Shown in pieces: positions 1 through 7,947 of a DNA stretch of 16,734 bases. The notes below the pieces were generated by a model. The model saw only the letters and a program-made list of their open reading frames with translations, was not told the DNA's origin and did no database searches. The position numbers were made by a program, and so were the translations under genes. This DNA is from an uncultured Bacteroidales bacterium (GTDB lineage: Bacteria > Bacteroidota > Bacteroidia > Bacteroidales > P3). Numbering within the stretch: the first letter of the stretch is position 1; every line of letters starts with the position of its first letter. The DNA is taken from positions 1 through 16,734 of the forward strand of contig CALCUN010000122.1 in assembly GCA_937906975.1 (NCBI GenBank), given 5' to 3'.

Positions 1-27
1 ATTATTATTTATATTATTATTCATGTC

Positions 28-71
28 TGTCAGTTAAATTGACACCCCTATGTCATTTAAATTCACACCCC
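28..71. repeat. Two-copy 21-nt direct repeat, possible insertion-sequence end remnant
   Basis: Two copies of a 21-nt unit lie at 28-48 and 51-71, a 23-nt period, differing at two positions. Each starts TGTCA, contains TTAAATT and ends ACACCCC. In the first copy TGTCA (28-32) faces TGACA (40-44) as an inverted repeat. Repeated units beginning with TG near a terminus resemble multi-repeat ends of IS21-like elements, but no transposase is in the window and the interior would run rightward into the ppiD-like terminator. If it is an IS end, it is a solo remnant. The repeat itself is seen directly; its origin is inference. Confidence 0.45.
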
Positions 72-86
72 CTCTTTGATAAAGAG
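72..86. repeat. Short palindrome CTCTTT-GAT-AAAGAG
   Basis: A perfect 6-bp inverted repeat with a 3-nt spacer directly follows the two-copy repeat at 28-71 and is followed by a run of seven A residues. On the minus strand the order is T-run first, so it does not act as a terminator for leftward transcripts. Its role is unknown. Confidence 0.4.
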
Positions 87-95
87 AAAAAAATG

Positions 96-170
96 CTAAG
101 AAAAAATTTAAAAATCCTAAGGAAAATTTCAAAAAAGCTAAGGAAAAATTTGAAAAAGCAAAGAAAAAAA
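96..170. repeat. 21-nt A-rich tandem repeat, three copies plus a degenerate fourth
   Basis: Copies lie at 96-116, 117-137 and 138-158, each starting CTAAG and containing AAATTT between A-runs. A degenerate partial copy (CAAAG plus A-run) fills 159-170 and runs into the terminator stem. Because 21 is a multiple of three, the plus strand reads as a Leu/Lys/Arg heptad peptide, but the reading frame continues through a terminator and the end of the ppiD-like gene, so it is probably not a protein. Confidence 0.6.
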
Positions 171-201
171 ATAGCGACTATGAATTTCAAAGTCGCTATT
201 T
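169..201 (-). terminator. Intrinsic terminator of the ppiD-like gene
   Basis: An 11-bp perfect stem (169-179 with 191-201, core AATAGCGACT) has an 11-nt loop and lies 23 nt past the stop codon at 225. On the minus strand the stem is followed by the complement of the A-run at 162-168, giving a U-tract. Stem, loop and U-tract match a Rho-independent terminator. Confidence 0.85.
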
Positions 202-224
202 CTATGTTTTATGTTTACTATCTA

Positions 225-2354
225 TTAATAGAAGAATGTAAAGTGATTCTTTATGTCTGCTTCCATTTGCAATACGTTCATCAACATTTGTGCTTTTTGG
301 AAGGCTTTTGTTTTAAATTGTTGTTGTATTAGTTTTGGATCTTCTTTTGTTGGACGTGTGTATTGTCTATCAACGTTCAAAACATATACTCCATTGAATC
401 CTTTAACTGGTTTTTGCAATCCTGTTTTGCTTGCTGAAGAAAGGTTTCCGATTACTCTCATTTCTGGTCCTGCTGCTGCAAAATATGGACTTGCGAAATC
501 TACTGCCATTGCTGAATCTATTGTTAAATTGGCTGCTGCTGCAAATGTTTCTATTGTTTTGTTTGTTGCTAATAATTTTTCAGCTTTTTCCATTAACATT
601 TCTGCTTTCTTTTCCATTTTAACTTGTGATTCTATGTAGTTTTTCACTTGTTCTAATGGCATTACTCCTTTTTCTTTTTTGTCTTTTAAGGCAACTACAA
701 GGAACATGTCTGTTAATTCATATACTTCTGGTGCTACTGCGTTCAATTCTGTCTTTTCGTCAAATGCCCAACGTACAATCTCTCTGCAATATGGTGTTCC
801 GTTAAGTTGATAATCCATTTCTCTTACTGTAGATGTAAGGATATTTAGATTGTCTTTTTGAGCTTGTGCTTTCATTTCGGCAAGTGTTTTTGACTTTCCT
901 AAGAAAACGTTTGCTTTATCTCTTAATGCGTTTACTGTGTTGTCGCTTGCTCTTACTCCCATTACGATCATAGCAACTTGTAGCTTTTCAACAGGCGCTG
1001 TTTTCTCTTTTAATTTGATTAGATAGTGGCCTAATTGATTTGGTAAATCGTAAACAAATACGTCTCCTTCTTTGCTTGCTTTTAATTTGTCAAATAAGTC
1101 TGATTGTAATTGTCCGTCTAATATCCAGCCTGAGTCACCAAAATTATTTTTTGCTTCTGGATCGTCTGAGTGTTTCGCTACTGCTGATTCAAATTCAGAA
1201 GAATTTGCTTTTAATACATTCAATAAACTATCCGCTACTGCTTTTGCTTGTTCCGGTGTTCTCTTTATGTCTTTGCTTGCATTGCTATTCAATACTAATA
1301 TTTGAGAGAAACGTACTGAGTCTGGACGTTGTTGAATGTCTGTTATCTTTGCCATTATCCAATTTGAACCTTGTTGGAATGGCGCAATGAAACTTCCTGC
1401 TGTTTTGCCTGCAAGTAATGAGTCTGCAAATACTCCTTTCAACGCATCTCTTTTGTAATACAAGCTGTCATATACTCTGTCTGATGATATTGAAACAAAA
1501 CTTGCTAATTCTGATGCTTCCAATGCTTGGAAATCGATAAATGTTTTTTGTACTGAGTCATTTATCGCTTTTATGTCAGCTGGTGATGGTAAAACTGCGA
1601 ATTTAACAAATTCTATGTCTCTTAAATCTTCGTATAATGTGTATTCGTTTTTGTGTTGTTCGTAATATTTTTTGTAATCTTCTTCTGTAATTTTCACAGT
1701 GTTGTCTTCAACAGAAGAAAATGGCATCACAACATAACGAGCATCAACAACCTTGTTTGAAACATTGCTTATGTGTTCTGCAATCTTTGTAGGCATATAA
1801 AAACTGCTTATAACAAGAGCATTATACTTTTCTTGTAAACGAGATTCTTTTACAGAATTTTCAAAGTTTGCCCATTGGAATTTTTGTTCTTCTGGTAACT
1901 TATCAAATTGTGCGATATATTGTTTTACAACTTGTGGATTGTATTGTCCTGTTGTAGGATCTGCAAAGTTTTGTCTTATCATAGGGTGAATAAATGTTCC
2001 AAAAAACATATCATTCATTTCAGCTTCTGAAACTGATAAGCCAATATTTTCACATTCTTGTTTCAATAATTTTTCAGAAACAAGGCCTTGGTATGCTTGT
2101 TTTTTGGCTTCAAAACTTTGTTCATTTGTTAATGAAGCAACATTGTATTGTTGTTTCATGTTTTCTTCAATATTAGTAGTTGTTGTCTCAAATTCTTGGA
2201 ACGATATATCCATTCCATTAACAGACGCTACTTTTGTTGGACGTGTGTCTCTATTAGAGAACAAGTCTGTAAAGATAAACGCCAAGATTGCTAACGCAAT
2301 AATAGCAACTACTAATACTCCTGCTTTTTTTCTAATTGTACCTATTATAGCCAT
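225..2354 (-). CDS. ppiD: Membrane-anchored periplasmic peptidyl-prolyl isomerase, SurA/PpiD type
   Basis: This 709-residue protein is probably a periplasmic folding factor held in the inner membrane. Residues 11-31 form one hydrophobic segment after a short basic N-terminus (IRKK), as in PpiD. Residues about 35-200 match the SurA_N-type chaperone region. Residues about 345-455 form a parvulin (PPIC) domain, with the motifs RFSQILV, FGDSGW and GHYLIKLKE. A region at 555-670 (TGLQKPVKGFNGVYVLNV) looks like a second, degenerate parvulin-like unit. Length is usual for Bacteroidota PpiD-like proteins. The ATG at 2352-2354 is chosen because the membrane anchor starts right after it. The gene is divergent from the S41 protease gene and has its own promoter and terminator, so it looks monocistronic. 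The symbol is by family resemblance; catalytic activity of the parvulin domain is not established. Confidence 0.88.
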   Translation of the reverse strand: MAIIGTIRKKAGVLVVAIIALAILAFIFTDLFSNRDTRPTKVASVNGMDISFQEFETTTTNIEENMKQQYNVASLTNEQSFEAKKQAYQGLVSEKLLKQECENIGLSVSEAEMNDMFFGTFIHPMIRQNFADPTTGQYNPQVVKQYIAQFDKLPEEQKFQWANFENSVKESRLQEKYNALVISSFYMPTKIAEHISNVSNKVVDARYVVMPFSSVEDNTVKITEEDYKKYYEQHKNEYTLYEDLRDIEFVKFAVLPSPADIKAINDSVQKTFIDFQALEASELASFVSISSDRVYDSLYYKRDALKGVFADSLLAGKTAGSFIAPFQQGSNWIMAKITDIQQRPDSVRFSQILVLNSNASKDIKRTPEQAKAVADSLLNVLKANSSEFESAVAKHSDDPEAKNNFGDSGWILDGQLQSDLFDKLKASKEGDVFVYDLPNQLGHYLIKLKEKTAPVEKLQVAMIVMGVRASDNTVNALRDKANVFLGKSKTLAEMKAQAQKDNLNILTSTVREMDYQLNGTPYCREIVRWAFDEKTELNAVAPEVYELTDMFLVVALKDKKEKGVMPLEQVKNYIESQVKMEKKAEMLMEKAEKLLATNKTIETFAAAANLTIDSAMAVDFASPYFAAAGPEMRVIGNLSSASKTGLQKPVKGFNGVYVLNVDRQYTRPTKEDPKLIQQQFKTKAFQKAQMLMNVLQMEADIKNHFTFFY

Positions 2355-2410
2355 TCCTAAATTGATTTATTGTTTTTTACTTTGATATTTTTTTCCTATT
2401 TTACGGCTTG

Positions 2411-2418
2411 CAAAGATA
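2411..2418 (-). promoter_or_regulatory. Bacteroidota -7 promoter element for the ppiD-like gene
   Basis: The minus strand reads TATCTTTG, a perfect match to the Bacteroidota -7 consensus TAnnTTTG. It would start transcription about 50 nt upstream of the ATG. The -33 element is weak: only a T-rich stretch lies at the expected distance, around 2438-2444. Confidence 0.6.
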
Positions 2419-2469
2419 AAAAGAAATTTTAGAGAATAAAACGTTTTGTTAAAAAAACTTGATGTTTCA

Positions 2470-2499
2470 TTGTTTTTTTACGTTGTTTATTTATCTTTG
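2470..2499 (+). promoter_or_regulatory. Bacteroidota promoter for the S41 protease operon
   Basis: TTG at 2470-2472 is separated by 19 nt from TATCTTTG at 2492-2499, which fits TTTG-N19-21-TAnnTTTG except for one base in -33. The start site would be near 2503-2507, only about 15-20 nt before ATG 2522. This rules out the longer in-frame TTG start at 2459, because the promoter lies inside that extension. Confidence 0.7.
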
Positions 2500-2521
2500 C
2501 GTCTTGATAAAAAGCATTTTT

Positions 2522-4171
2522 ATGGTAAAAAAAATCACTTTAACACTCCTTGCAGTTGCATTTTGTTTATTTGCAACAAGCAAATCATTCGCTCAAATTG
2601 AGAATGATAAATATTTTGAAATGAATAAGGCTATTGAGACTTTTGGCTCTGTGTTTAAAAATTTACATGCTAACTATGTAGATGAAATAAACTCAGGAGA
2701 TTTAGTCAAAACAGCAATTGACGCAATGCTTGCAAAGCTTGACCCTTACACAAACTTCTATCCAGAATCTGATATGGAAGATGTAAAACTTCAACTCTTA
2801 GGACAATATGGCGGAATAGGTGCTTTGATACATTATAATAATGGTGTGGTTTATATTTCTGAGCCATACGAAGGCTTGCCTGCTTACAAAGCGGGAGTGA
2901 AAGCTGGAGATGCTATCATTAGTGTCGATGGAGAAAGTGCGAAAGGAAAGACAAACGACCAAGTTAGAGAAAGATTAAGAGGACAAGCTGGCACAGAAAT
3001 AGAATTAGAGTTAGAAAGAGATGGTAAAATCATAAAAAAGACTTTCAGAAGAGAAGACATACAACTTCCAAACGTGCCATATTTTGGAATGATTGACAAA
3101 GAAGTTGGCTACATCAAGCTAAACGAATTTACAAAAGAGGCAGCAAAACATGTACAAGAGGCTTTTGAAAATCTAAAACGCCAAAATATGCAATATTTAA
3201 TTTTAGATTTGCGTGGCAATGGCGGAGGATTGTTACAAGAAGCAGTAAGTATTGTTAATCTTTTCGTAGATAAAGGACAGGTTGTCGTAAGTACAAAAGC
3301 AAAAACAGTGGAAAAAAACTCAGTATTTAAGACAACAAAAAAAGCAATCGACACAAAAATTCCAATTGTAGTGTTAATTGACGGCACTTCTGCCTCTGCA
3401 TCAGAAATTGTATCGGGAAGTTTACAAGATTTCGACAGAGCAGTCATCATGGGACAGTGTTCATTTGGTAAAGGCTTAGTTCAAAATATTCTACCTTTGA
3501 TTTACAACTCACAAATGAAAGTTACCGTTTCTAAATACTATATTCCAAGTGGCAGATGTATTCAAGCCATAGATTATTCTCACAGAGACAAAGACGGAAA
3601 AGCCAATAAAATTCCAGATTCTTTAAGAACAGCCTTCAAAACCAAAGGAGAAAGAACAGTTTACGATGGCTTAGGAATAGAACCCGATGTTACAATAGAG
3701 CCAAAATATGCAAGCAACATAGCAATCACGCTTATAAGTAAATTTCACTGCTTTAACTATGCAACAAAATTCGTAAAAGAAAACCCAAGCATAGCCTCAG
3801 CAAAAGATTTTGAAATAACAGATGAAATTTACAACGACTTCATAGAATACCTTAAAGACAAAGACTACAATTACACAACAAGAAGCGAAAAAATCTTAGA
3901 AGACCTTATCTCCTCTGCAAAGAAAGAAAAATTAGGCGATGAAACACTAAAAGAAATCGAACTAATCAAAGCACAAATAGCAGAAGACAAAAGCGGAGAC
4001 CTTGTAAAATATAAAGAAGACATAAAAGAAATTTTGCTTTCCGAAATCGTAGTAAGATATTACAATCAAAAAGGAAGAGTCGAAGCCCTTTTGAAACACG
4101 ACAATGAAGTAAAACAAGCAACAGAACTGCTTTACAACAAAAAGGAATACGAAAAAATATTAGGAAAATAA
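2522..4171 (+). CDS. Secreted S41-family C-terminal processing protease with PDZ domain
   Basis: This 549-residue protein is a CtpA/Prc-like serine protease that cleaves envelope proteins. A signal peptide covers residues 1-24 (hydrophobic core then SFAQ). A PDZ domain covers about 85-175, including the AGVKAGDAIISVDG motif that binds substrate C-termini. The S41 core follows at about 190-395, with LDLRGNGGG (228-236), catalytic Ser292 in TSASASEI and catalytic Lys317 in FGKG. The 25-residue Ser-Lys spacing matches plant D1 processing protease (Ser372/Lys397). Residues 400-549 are a charged, helix-rich tail common in Bacteroidota members. The ATG at 2522 places the signal peptide at the N-terminus and lies just past the promoter. 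It is first in an operon with the transglutaminase-like gene, 19 nt downstream. The family is secure; the in vivo substrates are unknown. Confidence 0.93.
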   Translation: MVKKITLTLLAVAFCLFATSKSFAQIENDKYFEMNKAIETFGSVFKNLHANYVDEINSGDLVKTAIDAMLAKLDPYTNFYPESDMEDVKLQLLGQYGGIGALIHYNNGVVYISEPYEGLPAYKAGVKAGDAIISVDGESAKGKTNDQVRERLRGQAGTEIELELERDGKIIKKTFRREDIQLPNVPYFGMIDKEVGYIKLNEFTKEAAKHVQEAFENLKRQNMQYLILDLRGNGGGLLQEAVSIVNLFVDKGQVVVSTKAKTVEKNSVFKTTKKAIDTKIPIVVLIDGTSASASEIVSGSLQDFDRAVIMGQCSFGKGLVQNILPLIYNSQMKVTVSKYYIPSGRCIQAIDYSHRDKDGKANKIPDSLRTAFKTKGERTVYDGLGIEPDVTIEPKYASNIAITLISKFHCFNYATKFVKENPSIASAKDFEITDEIYNDFIEYLKDKDYNYTTRSEKILEDLISSAKKEKLGDETLKEIELIKAQIAEDKSGDLVKYKEDIKEILLSEIVVRYYNQKGRVEALLKHDNEVKQATELLYNKKEYEKILGK

Positions 4172-4190
4172 CAAAAAGAAATAGAGAATC

Positions 4191-6740
4191 ATGATGAAAA
4201 AAGCATTATCATTAGTTTTAGCAATCGCATTCTTGTTCACAGCAAACGCACAAGAATACAGAAAAGAATATTGCAAACCAACAGGCAAATTAACCAAACA
4301 AGAAAAAACCTATTTACAATTCTTGTATGACTATATGCCAATAAACGACATAGCAGATTACGACACAGATTTCTTTCTTGAACAAGTAAGAACTGCAATC
4401 AAAGCAAAAAAGACTTTTTCTTGGGGAAAGAAAGTACCAGAAGACATATTCAAACACTATGTCTTAGTTTACAGAGTAAATAACGAAAATCTTGACACAG
4501 CACGCACCTATATGTTCAACGAACTAAAAGACAGAATAAAAGGATTGTCTATGTACGATGCAGCACTTGAAGTAAACCACTGGTGTCATGAGAAAGTAAA
4601 CTACAAAGCCGCAGACGGAAGAACCTCATCTCCGCTTGCAACAATGAAAACCTCGTGGGGAAGATGCGGAGAAGAAAGTACGTTTACAGTAACTGCTCTT
4701 CGCTCTGTTGGAATCCCTGCAAGACAATGCTACACTCCACGTTGGGCTCACACAGATGACAATCACGCTTGGGTAGAAGTTTGGATTGATGGCACATGGT
4801 ATTATCTTGGAGCATGCGAGCCTGAACCTGAATTAAACGTTGCGTGGTTTGACGCACCAGCTAAAAGAGCTATGATGGTACACACCACAGTTTTTGGAAA
4901 ATATAACGGAAAGGAACAAAAGAACTACGAAGATAGACTTTACAGCAAAATAAATCTTTTATCAAACTACACAGCCACTAAAAAATTATCAGTAATTGTA
5001 AAAGACGAAAACGGAAATCCTATTGAGGGAGCAAAGATAGAATACGGACTTTACAACTATGCGGAATACTATCCTTTGGCAACGCTTACCTCTAACAAAG
5101 AAGGAAAAACCACACTCGAAACAGGATTTGGAGATTTGATGATTTGGGCAAGCAAAGGCGACTTAACAGCACAAGCAAAAGCAGAAGGCACACAAGAAAG
5201 TTTAACCCTTGTTTTGAAAAACGAAAAAATCGTTCCACACACTAACACATTCATACTTTATCCTCCTGTTGCAAAATCAATAGACAGCCTTCCAGCAGAA
5301 AAAATCGCAGCAAACGCAATACGATTAGCCTTTGAGGATTCAATAAGAACAGCATATATCAACACCTTTGCCACAAATCGCAATTCAAATCGTTGGATAA
5401 AACACCTAAATACTTGGAATGTAAAACAAGAAGTAGTAGAAGATTTCATCAATCGTTCATGGGGAAACTACGATGAAATAGAAAAAGTATTGGAAAGTGG
5501 CGATGAAAACGCAGTAAAAATGCTTTCACTTGTTTACGACAAAGACCTAAGAGACGGAAATGCAGAAGTATTACTTTCTCACTTAAAAGCATACAAAAAC
5601 TACCCTGCAAAAGAAGAAGCATTAGTAGAATGGGTGTTGAATCCTCGCATTCAATTAGAAAAAATCACACCTTACAGAGAATACCTACAAGAATACTTCA
5701 AAGATTACGCACAACAATTTACTTTCTGTCCTCAAACAATAGCAGATTGGATTAACTCAAACATCAAAATCAACAATACAGACAATTATTACGGAGTACA
5801 AATCTCTCCAAAAGGCGTTTTAAAGATAAAAGAATGCGATAAACTATCACGCGAAATACTTTTTGTTGCAATAGCACGAAGCTTTGGAATTGCAGCTCGT
5901 TATGAATGGGCAGTAGGAAAAGCACAATTCAAAATATCTTCACAAGATGATTGGCAATATCCTATCTTTGAAACAGACCAAGACGAACCTATGGGAAGAT
6001 TGATAGTAGATAATTCTAAGAACAATAGAATAAAACCAGAATATTACATAAACTTCACAATACAACGCCTACTTGATGGAAGATGGCAAACACTCGACTT
6101 TGAATATGACCCTAAATTCCAAAGATTCCCAGAAGGGCTTGACTTAGCTGTTGGATATTACAGACTAATGTCAGGAAATCGTGATGTAGATGGCAACATT
6201 TATGTAAGAGAAGACTACTTCACAATAGAATACAACAAGATTACGGTTGTAGAACTAAAAATGGAAGAAATAAAAAGCGAATTAAAAGTTCTCGGAAAGG
6301 TAGATATGAATTCTCAAATACAAACTTGGGATAAAGAAACCGTAACTTTAAAAGACCTTTCAGGCAAAAAAGGAATGATACTTGCAATAATAGACCCTTA
6401 TTCTGAACCTGTAAGACACCTAATGGCTGATTTACCATTAGTAAAAAAAGACTTAGAACTATGGGGAGGAGGAATCGCTTTCTGTTTTGCTAAAATGCCA
6501 AAACAAACTCCAAAAGAACTTTACGAAAACCTTCCAAAACAAAGCCTATTTGCTTTTGACACAGACAAAAATCTTCAAAACCAAATAGTAAAAAGCAGTG
6601 GCATAAGTTTTAGCAATAGTTATCCTATCCTATGTTTCGTATCTGAAAAAGGAGAAGTATATTTCCTTTCAACAGGATATAGAATTGGCTCAGGAGAAAG
6701 CCTATTGAAAATAATACATCAATTAGAACAAAAGAAATAA
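4191..6740 (+). CDS. Secreted transglutaminase-like protein with inactive thioredoxin-like tail
   Basis: This is an 849-residue multidomain protein. A signal peptide covers residues 1-20 (ANAQ). A transglutaminase/cysteine-protease core covers about 115-235, with Cys159 in WGRCGEES and His192 in NHAWVEVW; the third position is Glu210 in GACEPEP, where many relatives have Asp. Residues 264-340 look like a carboxypeptidase-regulatory/Ig-type beta domain (VKDENGNPIEGAKIEYG). Residues about 510-575 repeat the transglutaminase helix pattern (REILFVAIARSFGIAAR against TFTVTALRSVGIPAR) but with no well-placed Cys. Residues 700-849 resemble a thioredoxin/AhpC fold in which the usual WCxxC stretch is IDPYSEP. 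It sits 19 nt after the protease gene and abuts the barrel gene, so it is probably a periplasmic or surface enzyme made together with them. Whether it cross-links, hydrolyses or only binds is not known. Confidence 0.85.
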   Translation: MMKKALSLVLAIAFLFTANAQEYRKEYCKPTGKLTKQEKTYLQFLYDYMPINDIADYDTDFFLEQVRTAIKAKKTFSWGKKVPEDIFKHYVLVYRVNNENLDTARTYMFNELKDRIKGLSMYDAALEVNHWCHEKVNYKAADGRTSSPLATMKTSWGRCGEESTFTVTALRSVGIPARQCYTPRWAHTDDNHAWVEVWIDGTWYYLGACEPEPELNVAWFDAPAKRAMMVHTTVFGKYNGKEQKNYEDRLYSKINLLSNYTATKKLSVIVKDENGNPIEGAKIEYGLYNYAEYYPLATLTSNKEGKTTLETGFGDLMIWASKGDLTAQAKAEGTQESLTLVLKNEKIVPHTNTFILYPPVAKSIDSLPAEKIAANAIRLAFEDSIRTAYINTFATNRNSNRWIKHLNTWNVKQEVVEDFINRSWGNYDEIEKVLESGDENAVKMLSLVYDKDLRDGNAEVLLSHLKAYKNYPAKEEALVEWVLNPRIQLEKITPYREYLQEYFKDYAQQFTFCPQTIADWINSNIKINNTDNYYGVQISPKGVLKIKECDKLSREILFVAIARSFGIAARYEWAVGKAQFKISSQDDWQYPIFETDQDEPMGRLIVDNSKNNRIKPEYYINFTIQRLLDGRWQTLDFEYDPKFQRFPEGLDLAVGYYRLMSGNRDVDGNIYVREDYFTIEYNKITVVELKMEEIKSELKVLGKVDMNSQIQTWDKETVTLKDLSGKKGMILAIIDPYSEPVRHLMADLPLVKKDLELWGGGIAFCFAKMPKQTPKELYENLPKQSLFAFDTDKNLQNQIVKSSGISFSNSYPILCFVSEKGEVYFLSTGYRIGSGESLLKIIHQLEQKK

Positions 6741-7361
6741 GTGAAGCATAAAGTTCTTATCATACTGCTCTGCCTATTTGCCATTAAGATTTCGCAAGCA
6801 AATACAAACGATAATCCTTGGCGATTCGGAATAAAAATTAGCGGCAGTTACGATAAAACATCTATAATAAACGGTGGAAAGTCCAAACTTGGCTACAAGT
6901 TGGGCTTTCTTGCCGAAAAGCATTTGCTATACATGATTTACTTTCAGCCCTCTGTACAATATTCTCAAAGAGGCTACGAATACGAAATCAGAAACGGATT
7001 TCATGAAAACACAACATACAATGCCATAGAAATAGAAGCAGGATTACTTTTGAAATTCGGAGATGAGAGACTCAACCGTGGAATGTTTTTTTCCATAACA
7101 CCATATATAGCAAGAGGACTCGCAGTAAATTTAACACAAACAAACATTAACCCTAACTCCCCTGAATATAACCAAACCACATCTTACAATAATTTTGACT
7201 ATATAAACAAAAAAGATGCTGGATTTAAATTAGGAATAGGCTATGACTTCAATAAACACTTTGAAATCGCAGCAAATTACACCTTCGGCCTTAACAAAAT
7301 CAACAATACCACAAACTACAAATGGAGAGGCTTTGCTCTCCATTTAATTTACTTGTTTTAA
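6741..7361 (+). CDS. Small outer-membrane beta-barrel protein, PorT-like
   Basis: This 206-residue protein has a signal peptide ending near Ala20. The rest alternates polar and hydrophobic residues in short strands (WRFGIKISGSYD, GYKLGFLAE, GFKLGIGYDF, FEIAANYTFGL) and ends HLIYLF with a C-terminal Phe, a common insertion signal for outer-membrane barrels. Length and strand pattern fit the eight-strand OMP_b-brl/PorT-like group. The start is GTG, directly after the TAA of the upstream gene with no gap, which suggests translational coupling. It is the last gene of the protease/transglutaminase operon and is followed by the terminator array. The specific role is unknown. Confidence 0.78.
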   Translation: MKHKVLIILLCLFAIKISQANTNDNPWRFGIKISGSYDKTSIINGGKSKLGYKLGFLAEKHLLYMIYFQPSVQYSQRGYEYEIRNGFHENTTYNAIEIEAGLLLKFGDERLNRGMFFSITPYIARGLAVNLTQTNINPNSPEYNQTTSYNNFDYINKKDAGFKLGIGYDFNKHFEIAANYTFGLNKINNTTNYKWRGFALHLIYLF

Positions 7362-7367
7362 AAAGAA

Positions 7368-7437
7368 TCCAACGCTGTTGGACTATTAGTCCAAAGGCGC
7401 TGGACGAGTAGTCCAAACGCGTTGGACTAATTTTTTT
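7368..7437. terminator. Bidirectional terminator built from alternating TTGGAC palindromes
   Basis: Between two convergent genes lie alternating TCCAA and TTGGA units. The rightward exit hairpin is TAGTCCAA (7409-7416) with TTGGACTA (7422-7429), followed by A and T7 (7431-7437). The leftward exit hairpin is TCCAAC (7368-7373) with GTTGGA (7377-7382), followed on the minus strand by TTCTTTTT. Between them is a perfect 17-nt palindrome at 7378-7394 and a third stem, TGGAC/GTCCA (7401-7415). Each exit therefore has its own stem plus U-tract. Confidence 0.85.
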
Positions 7438-7444
7438 CAAAGAA

Positions 7445-7873
7445 TTATTCCCACAAAGTTTCTTCTACAAGTCTATCAAACGTGATTTCGTAACCATATT
7501 TCGCAAATACACTTGCAATATAGGCTTGTTCGGTAGGATTTATTGCTTTTTCGCCATTCCTTCTTACATAATAGGATCCATGACCAAAGTAAGTATTCAA
7601 AGTTTTCCTTATTTCAGCAATATCTTTCGCCAAAACCTTGTCAAAAGATTTCTTCATTCCGTAAGCCATTAAGACTTTCTTGTTTTCAAGGTAGAATTTA
7701 CAATTCTCTCCGCTGAATTTAGCCGAATTAACAACCTTCAAAACATCGTCCTCTTCTTGATTCAATTCAGCAACCTCGCCTCTTAAACAATTCTCTTTAA
7801 GACTACAATCCTCATTGTAACAAACTATGAAACCAAAAGGCTTTTTCTCTAAATCAATATCCGCTTTCCCCAT
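7445..7873 (-). CDS. DUF6078-like hypothetical protein with N-terminal cysteine cluster
   Basis: This 142-residue cytoplasmic protein has no signal peptide or membrane segment. Near the N-terminus are Cys18, Cys23 and Cys29 in CYNEDCSLKENCLRGE, and a fourth Cys at 58 (ENCKFY), a pattern that could bind a metal ion. The central part (residues 72-115: YGMKKSFDKVL, LNTYFGHGSYYVRRNGEK) and INPTEQAYI resemble Bacteroidales proteins assigned to DUF6078, as recalled from family knowledge. No function is known for that group. It stands alone, convergent with the barrel gene and divergent from the AAA ATPase gene. The minus-strand -7 element at 7902-7909 supports the ATG at 7873. Confidence 0.7.
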   Translation of the reverse strand: MGKADIDLEKKPFGFIVCYNEDCSLKENCLRGEVAELNQEEDDVLKVVNSAKFSGENCKFYLENKKVLMAYGMKKSFDKVLAKDIAEIRKTLNTYFGHGSYYVRRNGEKAINPTEQAYIASVFAKYGYEITFDRLVEETLWE

Positions 7874-7901
7874 AACAATTAGTGATTAAAAATTTGATTT
7901 T

Positions 7902-7909
7902 CAAATATA
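7902..7909 (-). promoter_or_regulatory. -7 element for the DUF6078-like gene
   Basis: The minus strand reads TATATTTG, a match to TAnnTTTG, about 29 nt upstream of the ATG at 7871-7873. No good TTTG -33 element lies at the expected distance; the region is A/T-rich, so chance matches are possible. Confidence 0.5.
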
Positions 7910-7917
7910 CGAAAATT

Positions 7918-7946
7918 TTTGATATTAAGAAAATTTGCTAATTTTG
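7918..7946 (+). promoter_or_regulatory. Bacteroidota promoter for the AAA ATPase gene
   Basis: TTTG at 7918-7921 and TAATTTTG at 7939-7946 match the -33 and -7 elements, with a spacer of 17 nt, slightly shorter than the usual 19-21. Transcription would start near 7950-7953, inside the left arm of the inverted repeat at 7948-7988. Confidence 0.6.
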
Positions 7947-7947
7947 C

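Noticed and set aside
39..332. Plus-strand 97-codon frame with Leu/Lys heptads
   Set aside because: It crosses a tandem repeat, a terminator and the antisense end of the ppiD-like gene, with no promoter or ribosome site in front of it.
2459..2521. N-terminal extension of the S41 protease from a TTG codon
   Set aside because: The -7 promoter element lies inside it, and ATG 2522 gives a proper signal peptide.
7368..7437. CRISPR-like array
   Set aside because: The repeats are short palindromes with almost no spacers, there are no cas genes, and the structure is explained by terminator stems.
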